From: Halohasta salina
GTDB taxonomy: Archaea > Halobacteriota > Halobacteria > Halobacteriales > Haloferacaceae
DNA: 64,000 nucleotides
Direction of reading: 5' to 3'
NCBI RefSeq assembly: GCF_024178165.1
Contig: NZ_JAMZIE010000007.1
Span: 1-64,000, forward strand
Position 1 is the first letter of the stretch; each line of letters begins with the position of its first letter. Under the pieces are notes generated by a model, which saw only the letters and a program-made list of their open reading frames with translations, was not told where the DNA came from and did not search any database. Shown in pieces: positions 19,428 to 27,801 of the stretch. The position numbers and the translations under genes are program-made.

Positions 19428-20186
19428 CTACTGGGCCGACTCGGTCCGTGGTTGGTCGACCTCACAACCGCCATCGAGACAGCGCTCGCCGGAGGCCGTC
19501 CGGAACCGCGGCAGCCCACACTCGCAGTCGTCGACGACGGTGCCGGCGGGGAACGAAAACGAGGTCTCACAGTCGGGGTAGGCCTCACAGCCGAGGAAGA
19601 TCCGCCCGTCGGGGCTCCGGACGCGGAGCGGCGCGCCACAGTCCGGACAGGTCCATTCCTCGTCGAACCGCTCGCGGACCGCCGCCGACAGCGACTCGCA
19701 GGCGTAGTCGACACACAACTCGAAGGCGTCGCCGCGGTCGACACGCATCCGGGGGAGGCCGCACTCCTCGCAGTGGTCGTCGAGCACGGTCGCCCCGGCC
19801 GGCAGACCATAGCGCTCCTCGCAGTCGAGACACGCGATCTCACCGCGGACCCGGATGAGGGGGCCATCGCAGTCGGGGCAGGTCCCGACCGGGACCCCGG
19901 CATCGGAGACGTCGAACGACTCGAAGCCGCAGGCGGCGTTCGAGGTCACCAGTAGCTCCTGGCTATCGGCGTGGGCCCGCAGGCTGAAGGCCGTGCCGTC
20001 GTGTTCGATCGTCACGTCGTCGGGCCGAGTGAGCCAGGCGACCGGCTGGTAGCCGTCGGCGTCGTGGACCAACACGGTGCGGTCGGGCTTGACGAGGACG
20101 ACCACGTGGCCGCGCTGGATGCGGTCGCGGGTCCCTTCGAAGCGAACGGTGCAGTCACCGGCAAGAATCCGGGTTTGCGGAGGCAT
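19428..20186 (-). CDS. NucS-like N-terminal domain fused to C4 zinc fingers
   Basis: A 252-residue protein. Residues about 8-75 (CTVRFEGTRDRIQRGHVVVL, VKPDRTVLVHDADGYQPVAW, LTRPDDVTIE) resemble the N-terminal DNA-binding and dimer domain of archaeal and actinobacterial NucS/EndoMS mismatch endonuclease, including the DG-Y-P-x-x-W core. The nuclease half of NucS is absent. In its place are CPDCDGPLIRVRGEIACLDC, a second C-x2-C pair unit, and topoisomerase-I-type C4 fingers (CPDCGAPLRVRSPDGRIFLG C). It therefore looks like a DNA-binding protein, perhaps for single-stranded or branched DNA. The NucS match is by eye. Confidence 0.75.
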   Translation of the reverse strand: MPPQTRILAGDCTVRFEGTRDRIQRGHVVVLVKPDRTVLVHDADGYQPVAWLTRPDDVTIEHDGTAFSLRAHADSQELLVTSNAACGFESFDVSDAGVPVGTCPDCDGPLIRVRGEIACLDCEERYGLPAGATVLDDHCEECGLPRMRVDRGDAFELCVDYACESLSAAVRERFDEEWTCPDCGAPLRVRSPDGRIFLGCEAYPDCETSFSFPAGTVVDDCECGLPRFRTASGERCLDGGCEVDQPRTESAQ

Positions 20187-20258
20187 ACGCCGTGTGGAAT
20201 CTTTTCAGGTCTAAATGTACGTGCGAGACTCTTTACCCGAAGCCGCCGACCGGGCTGT

Positions 20259-20924
20259 ATGGCCGATACTGAAACCCAGGTTACGGCCGTACTGTTCGAT
20301 ATGGACGGCGTGATGGTCGACTCCGAGCGCTACTGGCACGACGAACAGCCCGAGCACATCTTTCCCCAGACCCTCGACGGTGAACAGCCGGATCTCGACG
20401 AGACGACCGGGATGTACTACAAGGAGATCTACGACTACCTCGACGAGGAGTACGAAACGACGATTAGCAAAGAGGAGTTCGTCGACCTCTTCGACGAGGT
20501 GGCGATGGACATCTACCACAACCGCGTCGACCTGCTTGAGGGCTTCCACGAACTCCGCGATGAGCTGGCCGAGCGCGAGATTCCGGTGGCCATCGTGACT
20601 TCCTCGCCGTCGTCGTGGCACGACATCGTGATCGAACGCTTCGAGATCGACGTCGACGAGATCATCACCGCCGAAAACCTCGATGCCGACGGGAAACCCG
20701 CACCGGATATTTACGAGAAAGCCGCCGAAATCGTCGGCCACCCGCCGGAGAACTGTCTCGTGATCGAAGACTCGGAAAACGGGATCGAGTCGGCCGAACG
20801 GGCCGGAGCCGTCGTCGTCGGCTACCGGGCCGAACACAACGCCGATACCGATCTCTCTGAGGCCGATGTCGTCGCCGAGAACCCCGAGGAGCTACGCGAG
20901 GCGATCCTCTCGCGGGCTGAATAG
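20259..20924 (+). CDS. HAD-family phosphatase (beta-phosphoglucomutase-like), copy 1
   Basis: A 221-residue HAD hydrolase. Motif I is VLFDMDGVMVDSERYW, motif II IVTSSPSSWH, motif III Lys in DGKPAPDIYEKA and motif IV VIEDSENGIESAE. The helical cap between motif I and II has ETTGMYYKEIYDYLDEEYET. Such enzymes remove phosphate from sugar phosphates or related metabolites; substrate unknown. A TATA-like ctcttta at 20228..20235 precedes a leaderless start. It is followed by a close paralogue. Confidence 0.9.
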   Translation: MADTETQVTAVLFDMDGVMVDSERYWHDEQPEHIFPQTLDGEQPDLDETTGMYYKEIYDYLDEEYETTISKEEFVDLFDEVAMDIYHNRVDLLEGFHELRDELAEREIPVAIVTSSPSSWHDIVIERFEIDVDEIITAENLDADGKPAPDIYEKAAEIVGHPPENCLVIEDSENGIESAERAGAVVVGYRAEHNADTDLSEADVVAENPEELREAILSRAE

Positions 20925-20969
20925 CGCCCGATCCCAAGGTAGTTCACTTACGGCAGTCGACGGGACAGT

Positions 20970-21638
20970 ATGGCAGACAGTGCCGACTCCAACCGGGCAG
21001 TCTTCTTTGACATGGACGGCGTCATCGTCGACTCCGAGCGCTACTGGCGAACCGAACAGCCCGAACGGATCTTTCCGGCGACGCTCGCCGGCGAGCATCC
21101 GGATCTCGACGAGACGACCGGGATGAACTACCGGGAGATCTACGACCACCTCGACGAACAGTACGAGACGAAAATCAGCAAAGAAGAGTATATCGAGATC
21201 TTCGATGCGGTCGCCCGAGAGATCTACAGCGAGCGGGTGAGTCTCCTCGATGGGTTTCAGGCTCTCGTCGACGATCTCCAAACAGCGGGCGTCCCGGTCG
21301 CCATCGTCACCTCCGCGCCGCCGGCGTGGCACGGGATCGTTACCGAGCGGTTCGACATCGACGTCGATGAGACGATCAGCGCCGAGGATATCGACGGCGA
21401 CGGGAAACCCGCGCCCGACATTTATCAGTACGCTTCCGAGGAGGTCGACCGCGAGCCGGAGGAGTGTCTCGTGATCGAGGACTCGAAAAACGGCGTCGAG
21501 GCGGGGAAGAACGCGGGGATGACCGTCATCGCCTACCGGAGCGGGCCGAACGACGACACCGATCTCTCGGCGGCCGATGTAATCGTCGAGAGCGCCACCG
21601 AACTCCGAACAGAGATCCGGTCGTGGGCAGAGGCCTGA
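20970..21638 (+). CDS. HAD-family phosphatase, copy 2 (tandem paralogue)
   Basis: A 222-residue HAD hydrolase, clearly a duplicate of the previous gene: both share DMDGV(M/I)VDSERYW, DLDETTGM, EIYD(Y/H)LDE, ETKISKEEY and KPAPDIY. Differences are spread evenly, so the copies have diverged for long. All catalytic motifs are kept (motif IV VIEDSKNGVEAGK). It has its own TATA-like cttac at 20943..20951, so the pair is probably not one transcript only. Substrate unknown. Confidence 0.9.
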   Translation: MADSADSNRAVFFDMDGVIVDSERYWRTEQPERIFPATLAGEHPDLDETTGMNYREIYDHLDEQYETKISKEEYIEIFDAVAREIYSERVSLLDGFQALVDDLQTAGVPVAIVTSAPPAWHGIVTERFDIDVDETISAEDIDGDGKPAPDIYQYASEEVDREPEECLVIEDSKNGVEAGKNAGMTVIAYRSGPNDDTDLSAADVIVESATELRTEIRSWAEA

Positions 21639-21664
21639 CCGCGTAGTCGAAATCGCAGCGTCGC

Positions 21665-24079
21665 TCAGTCGAGCGGCCGAAGCGTCGAGTTGAGCACGAC
21701 CAGCAGGCTGCTGGCCCCCATGGCGACCGCCGCGAACAGCGGATTGAGGAGGCCGGTCGCGGCCAGTGGGATGGCCACGCCGTTGTAGAGGAACGCCCAG
21801 CCGAGGTTCTGGCGGATGCGGCTCCGGGTTTTAGCGGCGATCGTGAACATCGTCGGGACGGCCGACAGGTCGCCGTCGACGACTATCACGTCGCCCGCGT
21901 CGGTAGCGAGTTTGGTCCCCGTCGCCAGCGCGATGCCGAGATCCGCCGCCGCCAGCGCGGGGGCGTCGTTGCTGCCGTCGCCGATCATGGCGACGCGGCC
22001 GTCGGACTGGAGCCGGCGGACCGTCTCGGCTTTCGCTTCGGGTGGCACGCCCGCGAAGACGTGGTCGACCGCGGGGTGAGCCTCGAAGGTCCGGGTGGCA
22101 GCGGTGTCGTCGCCGGTGAGGACGACGATCTCCCGATCGCCGTCGGCCAGCGAGTCGACGACGGCCTCCCAGTCGGCCTTCGGCTCGTCGCCGACGCCGA
22201 TCACACCCTGGATCGTTTCGTCCCAGCCGACGACGACCGCGACATCCCCCTGTTCGGCCAGCCGCTCGGCCTCGGTGCGGTAGTCGTCAGGGTCGGCCCA
22301 GTCCTCGAACAACGCAGGGTGACCGACGGTCACCTCGCGGCCCTCAACCCGGCCGCGGACCCCCTTGTCGAAGGTCTCGACCGCGTCGACGCCGGCTGCG
22401 GTGTCGATGGCTGCGCTGTCGTCGTCCGCGAGTAGTTCGCCGCCATCGGTGGCGTGATCGCCCGTCGATGGTGTGTCGTCGGTCGTCGACGCGGCGGCGA
22501 CGATGGCGTCGGCGATCGGGTGGGCTGAAGCGCGTTCGACGGCTGCCGCAGTCGACAGCAGGTCGTCGGGGTCGTCGCCTGCCACCTCGGTGACCCGCAT
22601 CTCGCCGCTGGTGAGCGTCCCCGTCTTGTCGAGGGCGATCACGTCGACGTCGGCGGCGGTCTCGAAGATCGCCGAGGAGGCGACAACCATCCCGTGTTGG
22701 GCGGCGGTCTGGATTCCCTGTGCGACCGCCAGCGGCGTCGCCAGTCCCAGCGCGCAGGGACAGGAAGCGATGACGACCGTCAAGCCGACCAGCAGCGCGG
22801 CAGTCGGGGTGCTGCCGGTAACGAGCGTCCAGCCGGCCGCGAGGACGCCCACCGTCAGGACGAGAGGGACGAAGATCGTCGCCAGCTTGTCGGCGAACCG
22901 CTGGACGCCCGGCGAGCCGCTCTGGATCTCCCACAGCAGTTCGACGATCCGGTCGAGGGTGCTTTCGGCCGCCTCGCCGGCCCGGATCGTCAGCGGCTGG
23001 TCGGTGACAACCGTCCCGCCCCGAACGTCGTCGCCCGGTCGCTTGGTCCGCGGCACCGACTCCCCAGTGACGAGGGCTTCGTCGACCGCAGCAACGCCCG
23101 ACTCGACGACCCCGTCGACCGGGATCCGGTCGCCCGGCCGGACCAGCAGTTCCTCGCCCGGCTCGACTGCCGCAACGGGAACCGTCGATCCGTCGGGGCG
23201 GCGGGCCTCCTCGACTTGGATCGCCGTCAGGTCCGTGAGGAGATCGGAGGCGCGGCTTTTGATCGTCGACTCGTAGTAGTTGCCGACCGTGACCACGAGG
23301 ATGATCGCCACCGTGACATCGAAGTAGAGGTCGGTCCGACCCATGAACATCGCCAGCGTGCTGTAGCTGTAGGAGCCGAGGGCGGCGACCGAAACCAGCA
23401 GGTCCATGTTGGGTTCGCCCGCCCGGAGACTGACGAACGCCCCCCGAAGGATCGGATACCCCGTATAAAACAGGACGAGGGAAGCCAACAGCCAGATCTG
23501 GGTGAAGAGGTAGAGGCCGTCGAAGCCGCCGAGGTCGACCAGCGACTGGAGGCCGAAGTATTTGGGATAGATGAACAGCACGTACCACAGCATCGTCATC
23601 ATGCCGAACAGCCCGCCGCCGATGAGGAACTTCACGACCTCGATGTCGCCCGCAAGCTCGCGGTCGGCGTCGACCGAGCGCTCGCTGGCTTCGTAACCGT
23701 AGCCCGAGACGATCTCAGGGAGGTCGTCGGCCGCCAGTTCGTCGGGGTCGTAGTGGACTTTCAGCGTGTCGGTCGCGTAGCTCGCGCTAACTGCGCCGAC
23801 GCCCTCGTGGGATGTGGTCGTCGACTCCAAGAAGGCCTCGCAGGTCGCACAGTGCATCCCCGAGACGCTGAGGTATTGGGCGTCGTACCCCTCTAGGTCG
23901 TCGGCGTCGTCGACCTCCTCGCGGAGCTGATCGCTGGCCGTCTCGGCGTCGGCCGCAGCCACGTCGTCGACCGTGCGGGCGACCTCCAGACAGCCCCGAC
24001 AGCAGTAGACGCCGTCGACGTCGGCGTCGGTGACTGGCGGCGACGGTGTGGGGAGGTCACAGAGCGTGCAGTCGGTCAT
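21665..24079 (-). CDS. Copper-transporting P1B-type ATPase, CcoI/FixI-like
   Basis: An 804-residue P-type ATPase that pumps Cu+ across the membrane. It begins with a Cys-rich metal-binding domain (CTLC ... YCCRGC, residues 4-30) of the type seen in CcoI/FixI ATPases, then an HMA domain with GMHCATC (Cys77, Cys80). The membrane part has the CPC site ASCPCALGLATP near residue 438. The P-domain has DKTGTLTSGE near 483, TGESVP and GDGSNDAPALAAAD. CcoI-type pumps deliver copper for oxidase assembly rather than detoxification, which fits the ba3 oxidase beside it. A small membrane protein lies just upstream on the same strand. Confidence 0.93.
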   Translation of the reverse strand: MTDCTLCDLPTPSPPVTDADVDGVYCCRGCLEVARTVDDVAAADAETASDQLREEVDDADDLEGYDAQYLSVSGMHCATCEAFLESTTTSHEGVGAVSASYATDTLKVHYDPDELAADDLPEIVSGYGYEASERSVDADRELAGDIEVVKFLIGGGLFGMMTMLWYVLFIYPKYFGLQSLVDLGGFDGLYLFTQIWLLASLVLFYTGYPILRGAFVSLRAGEPNMDLLVSVAALGSYSYSTLAMFMGRTDLYFDVTVAIILVVTVGNYYESTIKSRASDLLTDLTAIQVEEARRPDGSTVPVAAVEPGEELLVRPGDRIPVDGVVESGVAAVDEALVTGESVPRTKRPGDDVRGGTVVTDQPLTIRAGEAAESTLDRIVELLWEIQSGSPGVQRFADKLATIFVPLVLTVGVLAAGWTLVTGSTPTAALLVGLTVVIASCPCALGLATPLAVAQGIQTAAQHGMVVASSAIFETAADVDVIALDKTGTLTSGEMRVTEVAGDDPDDLLSTAAAVERASAHPIADAIVAAASTTDDTPSTGDHATDGGELLADDDSAAIDTAAGVDAVETFDKGVRGRVEGREVTVGHPALFEDWADPDDYRTEAERLAEQGDVAVVVGWDETIQGVIGVGDEPKADWEAVVDSLADGDREIVVLTGDDTAATRTFEAHPAVDHVFAGVPPEAKAETVRRLQSDGRVAMIGDGSNDAPALAAADLGIALATGTKLATDAGDVIVVDGDLSAVPTMFTIAAKTRSRIRQNLGWAFLYNGVAIPLAATGLLNPLFAAVAMGASSLLVVLNSTLRPLD

Positions 24080-24139
24080 AGGAAGCCGCAGTGGTGGCTC
24101 CGACGGGTGCTGTGAAGGGACGACCAGTAGACAGCAGCC

Positions 24140-24325
24140 TCAGGCGTGGGTCGAGTGATCATGGCCGCCGCCCTCGACCGGCGTGAAGATGAGGTACAGC
24201 GCGGTGGCAATGATACCGACGTTGAGGACTGAGATGCCGACGATCGGGTCTTTCAGCAGCGCATAGGAGACCATCGCCGGTAGGGCGCCCAAACTCACGA
24301 GACTGGCGGTACGTGGTGATACCAT
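24140..24325 (-). CDS. Small membrane protein with His-rich tail
   Basis: A 61-residue protein with two hydrophobic helices (ASLVSLGALPAMVSYALL and VGISVLNVGIIATALYLIF) and a C-terminal tail GGGHDHSTHA. Three histidines in the tail could bind metal. It lies 60 bases upstream of the copper ATPase on the same strand and is divergent from the oxidase genes, so it probably belongs to copper handling or the oxidase. A TATA-like gttatgaatat lies about 27 bases before its ATG. Function unknown. Confidence 0.7.
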   Translation of the reverse strand: MVSPRTASLVSLGALPAMVSYALLKDPIVGISVLNVGIIATALYLIFTPVEGGGHDHSTHA

Positions 24326-24429
24326 TTGTCGAGAGTGTCGACCCGATATTCATAACTCTTTGCTCGCGTTCCCAGTCGGCGAGAATCCAGAATCCATATT
24401 TAGGAGAGGTTTTCATAATGGTACCAACG
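24326..24429. promoter_or_regulatory. Divergent promoter between copper ATPase and oxidase operons
   Basis: On the minus strand a TATA-like tatgaatat at 24343..24354 faces the small membrane protein and copper ATPase. On the plus strand catatttagg at 24392..24400 faces the oxidase operon, with a start near 24418..24430. The two cores are only about 40 bases apart. Confidence 0.5.
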
Positions 24430-24588
24430 ATGTCCGGAGAGAACACGGTCAGAGAGATCGGGCACGACGAGTTCGACCCGAAAGGGACGCTGGTGTTGAT
24501 ACTCGTGTATTTCGGGGTCCTCAGCGTCATGTGGGTCTTCATGTACTTCGTCGAATTCCTTGGAAACGACCTGACGGTCCTCGTATAA
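24430..24588 (+). CDS. Small ba3 oxidase subunit (CbaD/IIa-like)
   Basis: A 52-residue single-helix protein (LVLILVYFGVLSVMWVFMYF) that ends one base before subunit II. Thermus ba3 oxidase has a similar one-helix subunit IIa encoded just ahead of subunit II, so this is read as that subunit. The identification rests on size and place. An ATG at 24418 would add four residues. Confidence 0.75.
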   Translation: MSGENTVREIGHDEFDPKGTLVLILVYFGVLSVMWVFMYFVEFLGNDLTVLV

Positions 24589-24589
24589 T

Positions 24590-25099
24590 ATGAACATTCA
24601 CAACTACGAAAAAATATGGCTCGTGCTGTCGATGCTGCTGATCATCGGCTTTATCAGTACCGTCGTCTACGGCGCGACGGCAGTCGGCATCGAGATGGTC
24701 AACGACGAGGGCGGGACGATCGACTCGACGGCCCTCGACGAGGACGACCGGTTCAGCGAACCGCGGGTCGAGAAGGTCGGTGAGGACGAGTACGAAGCCT
24801 ACGTGGTCGCCCGGCAGTTCATCTTCGAACCGAATCCGATCGAGGTGCCGGCCAACAGCACCGTCACGTTCTACGTGACGTCGCCGGACGTGCTGCACGG
24901 CTTCGAGGTCGTCGGCACCAACGCCAACGCGATGGTCGTGCCGGGAGAGATCACCGAACTGACCGTCGAAGTCAACGAACCCAAGGAGTACGGCATCCTC
25001 TGCAACGAGTACTGCGGTGGCGGCCACCACACCATGGAAGGCAAACTGATCGTGGTTCCGGAAGACGAGTTCGAACTGGGGGACAGTAACGATGAGTGA
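24590..25099 (+). CDS. cbaB: ba3-type cytochrome oxidase subunit II (CuA)
   Basis: Subunit II carries the CuA centre that takes electrons from a small copper protein or cytochrome. One N-terminal helix (IWLVLSMLLIIGFISTVVYG) is followed by an external cupredoxin domain. Ligand set: His103 (VLHGF), Cys138, Glu140, Cys142, His146 and Met149 in CNEYCGGGHHTM. The spacing 0-2-4-8-11 is the same as in Thermus ba3 CuA. At 169 residues it is the short ba3 form. It starts one base after the small subunit and overlaps subunit I by eight bases. Confidence 0.95.
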   Translation: MNIHNYEKIWLVLSMLLIIGFISTVVYGATAVGIEMVNDEGGTIDSTALDEDDRFSEPRVEKVGEDEYEAYVVARQFIFEPNPIEVPANSTVTFYVTSPDVLHGFEVVGTNANAMVVPGEITELTVEVNEPKEYGILCNEYCGGGHHTMEGKLIVVPEDEFELGDSNDE

Positions 25100-26864
25100 A
25101 CAGCTCGAATCGGGCGCACCGACGTTCCTCGATAAGTTCCCCGACGAGGCGGCGGTCGTCCGGGCGGCGCTGTGGAGTTCGTTTATCGCACTGGCGCTGG
25201 GCGCGGTCTTCGGGCTGATTCAGGCGCTCCACCGAACCGACGTCTTGCGACTGATCGACTCGACGGACTACTACACCGTGTTGACCGCCCACGGCGTGCT
25301 GATGGTGGTCTCGTTCACCATCTTCTTCCTTGTCGGGCTGTTCACGTGGGCGACCGTCCGGAGCTTCGACCGGGGCGTCGAGTCCATCCGCTACACGTGG
25401 ACGTGGTACGGACTGATGGTTGCGGGGACGCTGATGGCGGTCGTGGCGATCCTCGGCGGCTTCGTCCCCCAGACCGACATCAGTGCTGACGTGCTGTTCA
25501 CGTTCTACGCGCCGATGCAGGCTCACCCGCTGTTCTACGGCGGGCTGGCGATCTTCGTCATCGGGACGTGGCTCGCGGGTGCCGACTACATCTGGACGTG
25601 GCGCGCGTGGGCGGCCGAGAACCCCGACGAGCGCATCCCGCTGCAAGGATTCATGGTACTGACGACGATGCTGATGTGGTACGTCGCCACCATCGGGATC
25701 GCCATCGCAGTCGTCGCCTTCCTCCTGCCGTGGTCGCTGGGGCTGTTCGACCAGATTAACCCCCTGTTGACGCGGACGCTGTTCTGGTTCTGGGGCCACC
25801 CGGTCGTCTACTTCTGGCTCATGCCGGCCTACCTGCTGTGGTACACCGTGCTGCCGACGATCGCCGGCGGCCGGCTGTTCAGCGATCCGCTGGGCCGGGT
25901 CGTCTTCGTGCTGTTCTTGCTGCTGTCGACCCCGGTCGGCATCCACCACCAGTACGTCGACCCCGGCATCGCGGAAGGGTTCAAGACGATCGCGATGACC
26001 AACACGATGTTCCTGCTGCTGCCGAGCCTGCTGACGGCCTTTACCGTGGTGGCGAGCGTCGAACACGGCGCACGCCAGCGCGGCGGCACCGGCCTGCTGG
26101 GCTGGCTCCGAGCGCTGCCGTGGCGCAACCCGGCCTTTACCGGGATGATGCTCGCGGGACTCATGTTCGCGGCGGGCGGCTTCAGCGGGATGATCAACGC
26201 CGGGATGAACATCAACTACCTCGTCCACAACACCATCTGGGTGCCGGGGCACTTCCACCTCACCGTCGGCACCGCCGTGGCGCTGACGCTGATGGCGGCG
26301 ACCTACTGGCTGTGGCCCCAGCTGACGAACCGACGGCTCTACAGCCGGCCGATCGGGCTGGCGCAGGTCGTTATCTGGTTCGTCGGGATGGGGCTGATGT
26401 CGAACGCGATGCACGTCCAGGGGCTGTTCGGTATTCCGCGACGGACCGCCGAACCGCAGTACGAAGGGTTCGACTTCGTCGCCTCCTTCGGTTCGGTCAG
26501 CGAACTCAACCTCCAGCTGGCGATCGGCGGCACGCTGCTGTTCATCTCGACGATGCTGTTCGTCACCAACATCGCCCTCAGCGCGGGGACGCCGAAGCTC
26601 AGCGGAATCGGTCAGCCGCTGTCGGAGCCGCTGTCGACGGTCGACGACTCCCCGGAGATCCTCGATAACCTGAAACTCTGGTTCGGGATCGCGCTCGTGC
26701 TCGTGGTGTTGGCCTACGCGCTGCCGCTGGCGAGCATCATCGACCGCGGCGGCCTCCTCGGGCCCGGCGTCGACCCCGTGCCGATGATCGTCGAGCCGGT
26801 CGCGGCGACGATCGAGCCGACGCTGGGTCGGCTCGCCGCCGCAGTCGGGAGCGTGGTACCATGA
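25092..26864 (+). CDS. cbaA: ba3-type cytochrome oxidase subunit I
   Basis: Catalytic subunit of a B-type heme-copper oxidase, which reduces O2 and pumps protons, 590 residues and about 13 helices. Heme b ligand His67 (TAHGVLM). CuB ligands: His236 in GHPVVYFWL, with cross-link Tyr240, and His285-His286 (GIHHQYVDPG). Heme a3 and b ligands His387 and His389 in PGHFHLTVG. The A-type Glu of the D-channel is absent, as expected for ba3. The gene overlaps subunit II by eight bases and the next gene by four. Confidence 0.96.
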   Translation: MSEQLESGAPTFLDKFPDEAAVVRAALWSSFIALALGAVFGLIQALHRTDVLRLIDSTDYYTVLTAHGVLMVVSFTIFFLVGLFTWATVRSFDRGVESIRYTWTWYGLMVAGTLMAVVAILGGFVPQTDISADVLFTFYAPMQAHPLFYGGLAIFVIGTWLAGADYIWTWRAWAAENPDERIPLQGFMVLTTMLMWYVATIGIAIAVVAFLLPWSLGLFDQINPLLTRTLFWFWGHPVVYFWLMPAYLLWYTVLPTIAGGRLFSDPLGRVVFVLFLLLSTPVGIHHQYVDPGIAEGFKTIAMTNTMFLLLPSLLTAFTVVASVEHGARQRGGTGLLGWLRALPWRNPAFTGMMLAGLMFAAGGFSGMINAGMNINYLVHNTIWVPGHFHLTVGTAVALTLMAATYWLWPQLTNRRLYSRPIGLAQVVIWFVGMGLMSNAMHVQGLFGIPRRTAEPQYEGFDFVASFGSVSELNLQLAIGGTLLFISTMLFVTNIALSAGTPKLSGIGQPLSEPLSTVDDSPEILDNLKLWFGIALVLVVLAYALPLASIIDRGGLLGPGVDPVPMIVEPVAATIEPTLGRLAAAVGSVVP

Positions 26865-27082
26865 GACGCACTACCCAAGGCGGGATTCTGGTCGGCTGCG
26901 GTGTGCTGTTCGTCATCGTCTGGGAGATCCGCAGCGCACTCGGGCTGCTGGCGGGCGTCGACACCAACCCACAGCTGTACATGCTGCTGACCCTCGCGGT
27001 CGTCGGTCTCACGGCGGTCGCCCTCGCCATCGGGCTGATCGGCCTCCGACCGGAGCCGCCGGCCGACGAAGACGCCCAGTGA
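26861..27082 (+). CDS. Small two-helix membrane protein in oxidase operon
   Basis: A 73-residue protein with two hydrophobic helices (GILVGCGVLFVIVWEI and MLLTLAVVGLTAVALAIGLI) and an acidic tail. Its ATG overlaps the subunit I stop, and its stop overlaps the next gene, both by four bases, so it is translated with the oxidase. It may be an extra small subunit or an assembly factor. I do not recognise a family. Confidence 0.75.
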   Translation: MRRTTQGGILVGCGVLFVIVWEIRSALGLLAGVDTNPQLYMLLTLAVVGLTAVALAIGLIGLRPEPPADEDAQ

Positions 27083-27801
27083 GCAACCCCACCTCGACCG
27101 CCGCGGTCGTCCGCCGGGCGTTCGCCGACCGCTCGCCGACGGCGCTGGCCATCTGGGGGGCCGCCATCGCCGTCGGGAGCTACGCGGTGGCCACGAGCGC
27201 CTATCTCGCAGCCGTGGCCCCGCGGCTGACCGACCTCCGGGTGTTCGTCTATCCGGCCGTCTGGCTCGCCGCGAGCGTCGCCGCCGCCGTCTGGGTCGAC
27301 CGAACCGTCCGCCACCGCCCCCGGCGGTGGCTCGGCCGGACCGTCGGGATCGGCTACGTGCTCGGTCTCGCGTGGCTGAGCGGGCTGGTCGGCCCCAGCG
27401 CCGGCAGCGAAACCCTCCGGCTGGTGTCGACGCTGCCGGGCTGGGGGCCGATCGGCCTCTACGACAACGGGCTCGTCCACGTGTCGGTCGTCCCGTTCAA
27501 ACTGGTCGCCTACCTCGCGCTCGGCCACATCGTCGCGGTGCTGGTCGCCGCCACCGGCGGCTCGGCCCGGGCAGCGGTCCTCGGGATGGCCTCCTGTGTG
27601 AGCTGTGCGGCCCCACTGCTGCTGGCGATCGGGGGACTCCTCGGGGGGACGCAGGCGACCACGGCGGTGGCCTCGCTGGGGTACGATATCGCCACCGTGG
27701 TGCTGGTCGTCACCTTCGGACTGCTGGTCCGGGCGGCGAGTCGAACCACGCCGTCGACCTGTCGCCCACAGGACGCCGAGACGGCGGGAGGCGGGCCGTG
27801 A
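27079..27801 (+). CDS. Multi-pass membrane protein in oxidase operon
   Basis: A 240-residue protein with about six membrane helices and a Cys pair in the helix MASCVSCAAPLLLAIGG near residue 175. A CxxC within a membrane helix suggests thiol redox or copper transfer during oxidase assembly, but this is inference. It starts with GTG in a GTGA overlap with the gene before and ends in a GTGA overlap with the gene after. I do not recognise the family with certainty. Confidence 0.75.
   Translation: MSNPTSTAAVVRRAFADRSPTALAIWGAAIAVGSYAVATSAYLAAVAPRLTDLRVFVYPAVWLAASVAAAVWVDRTVRHRPRRWLGRTVGIGYVLGLAWLSGLVGPSAGSETLRLVSTLPGWGPIGLYDNGLVHVSVVPFKLVAYLALGHIVAVLVAATGGSARAAVLGMASCVSCAAPLLLAIGGLLGGTQATTAVASLGYDIATVVLVVTFGLLVRAASRTTPSTCRPQDAETAGGGP

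Noticed and set aside
24972-26414. 480-codon frame opposite ba3 subunits I and II, His/Arg-rich
   Set aside because: It is antisense to genes with complete heme and copper ligands and has no domain of its own.
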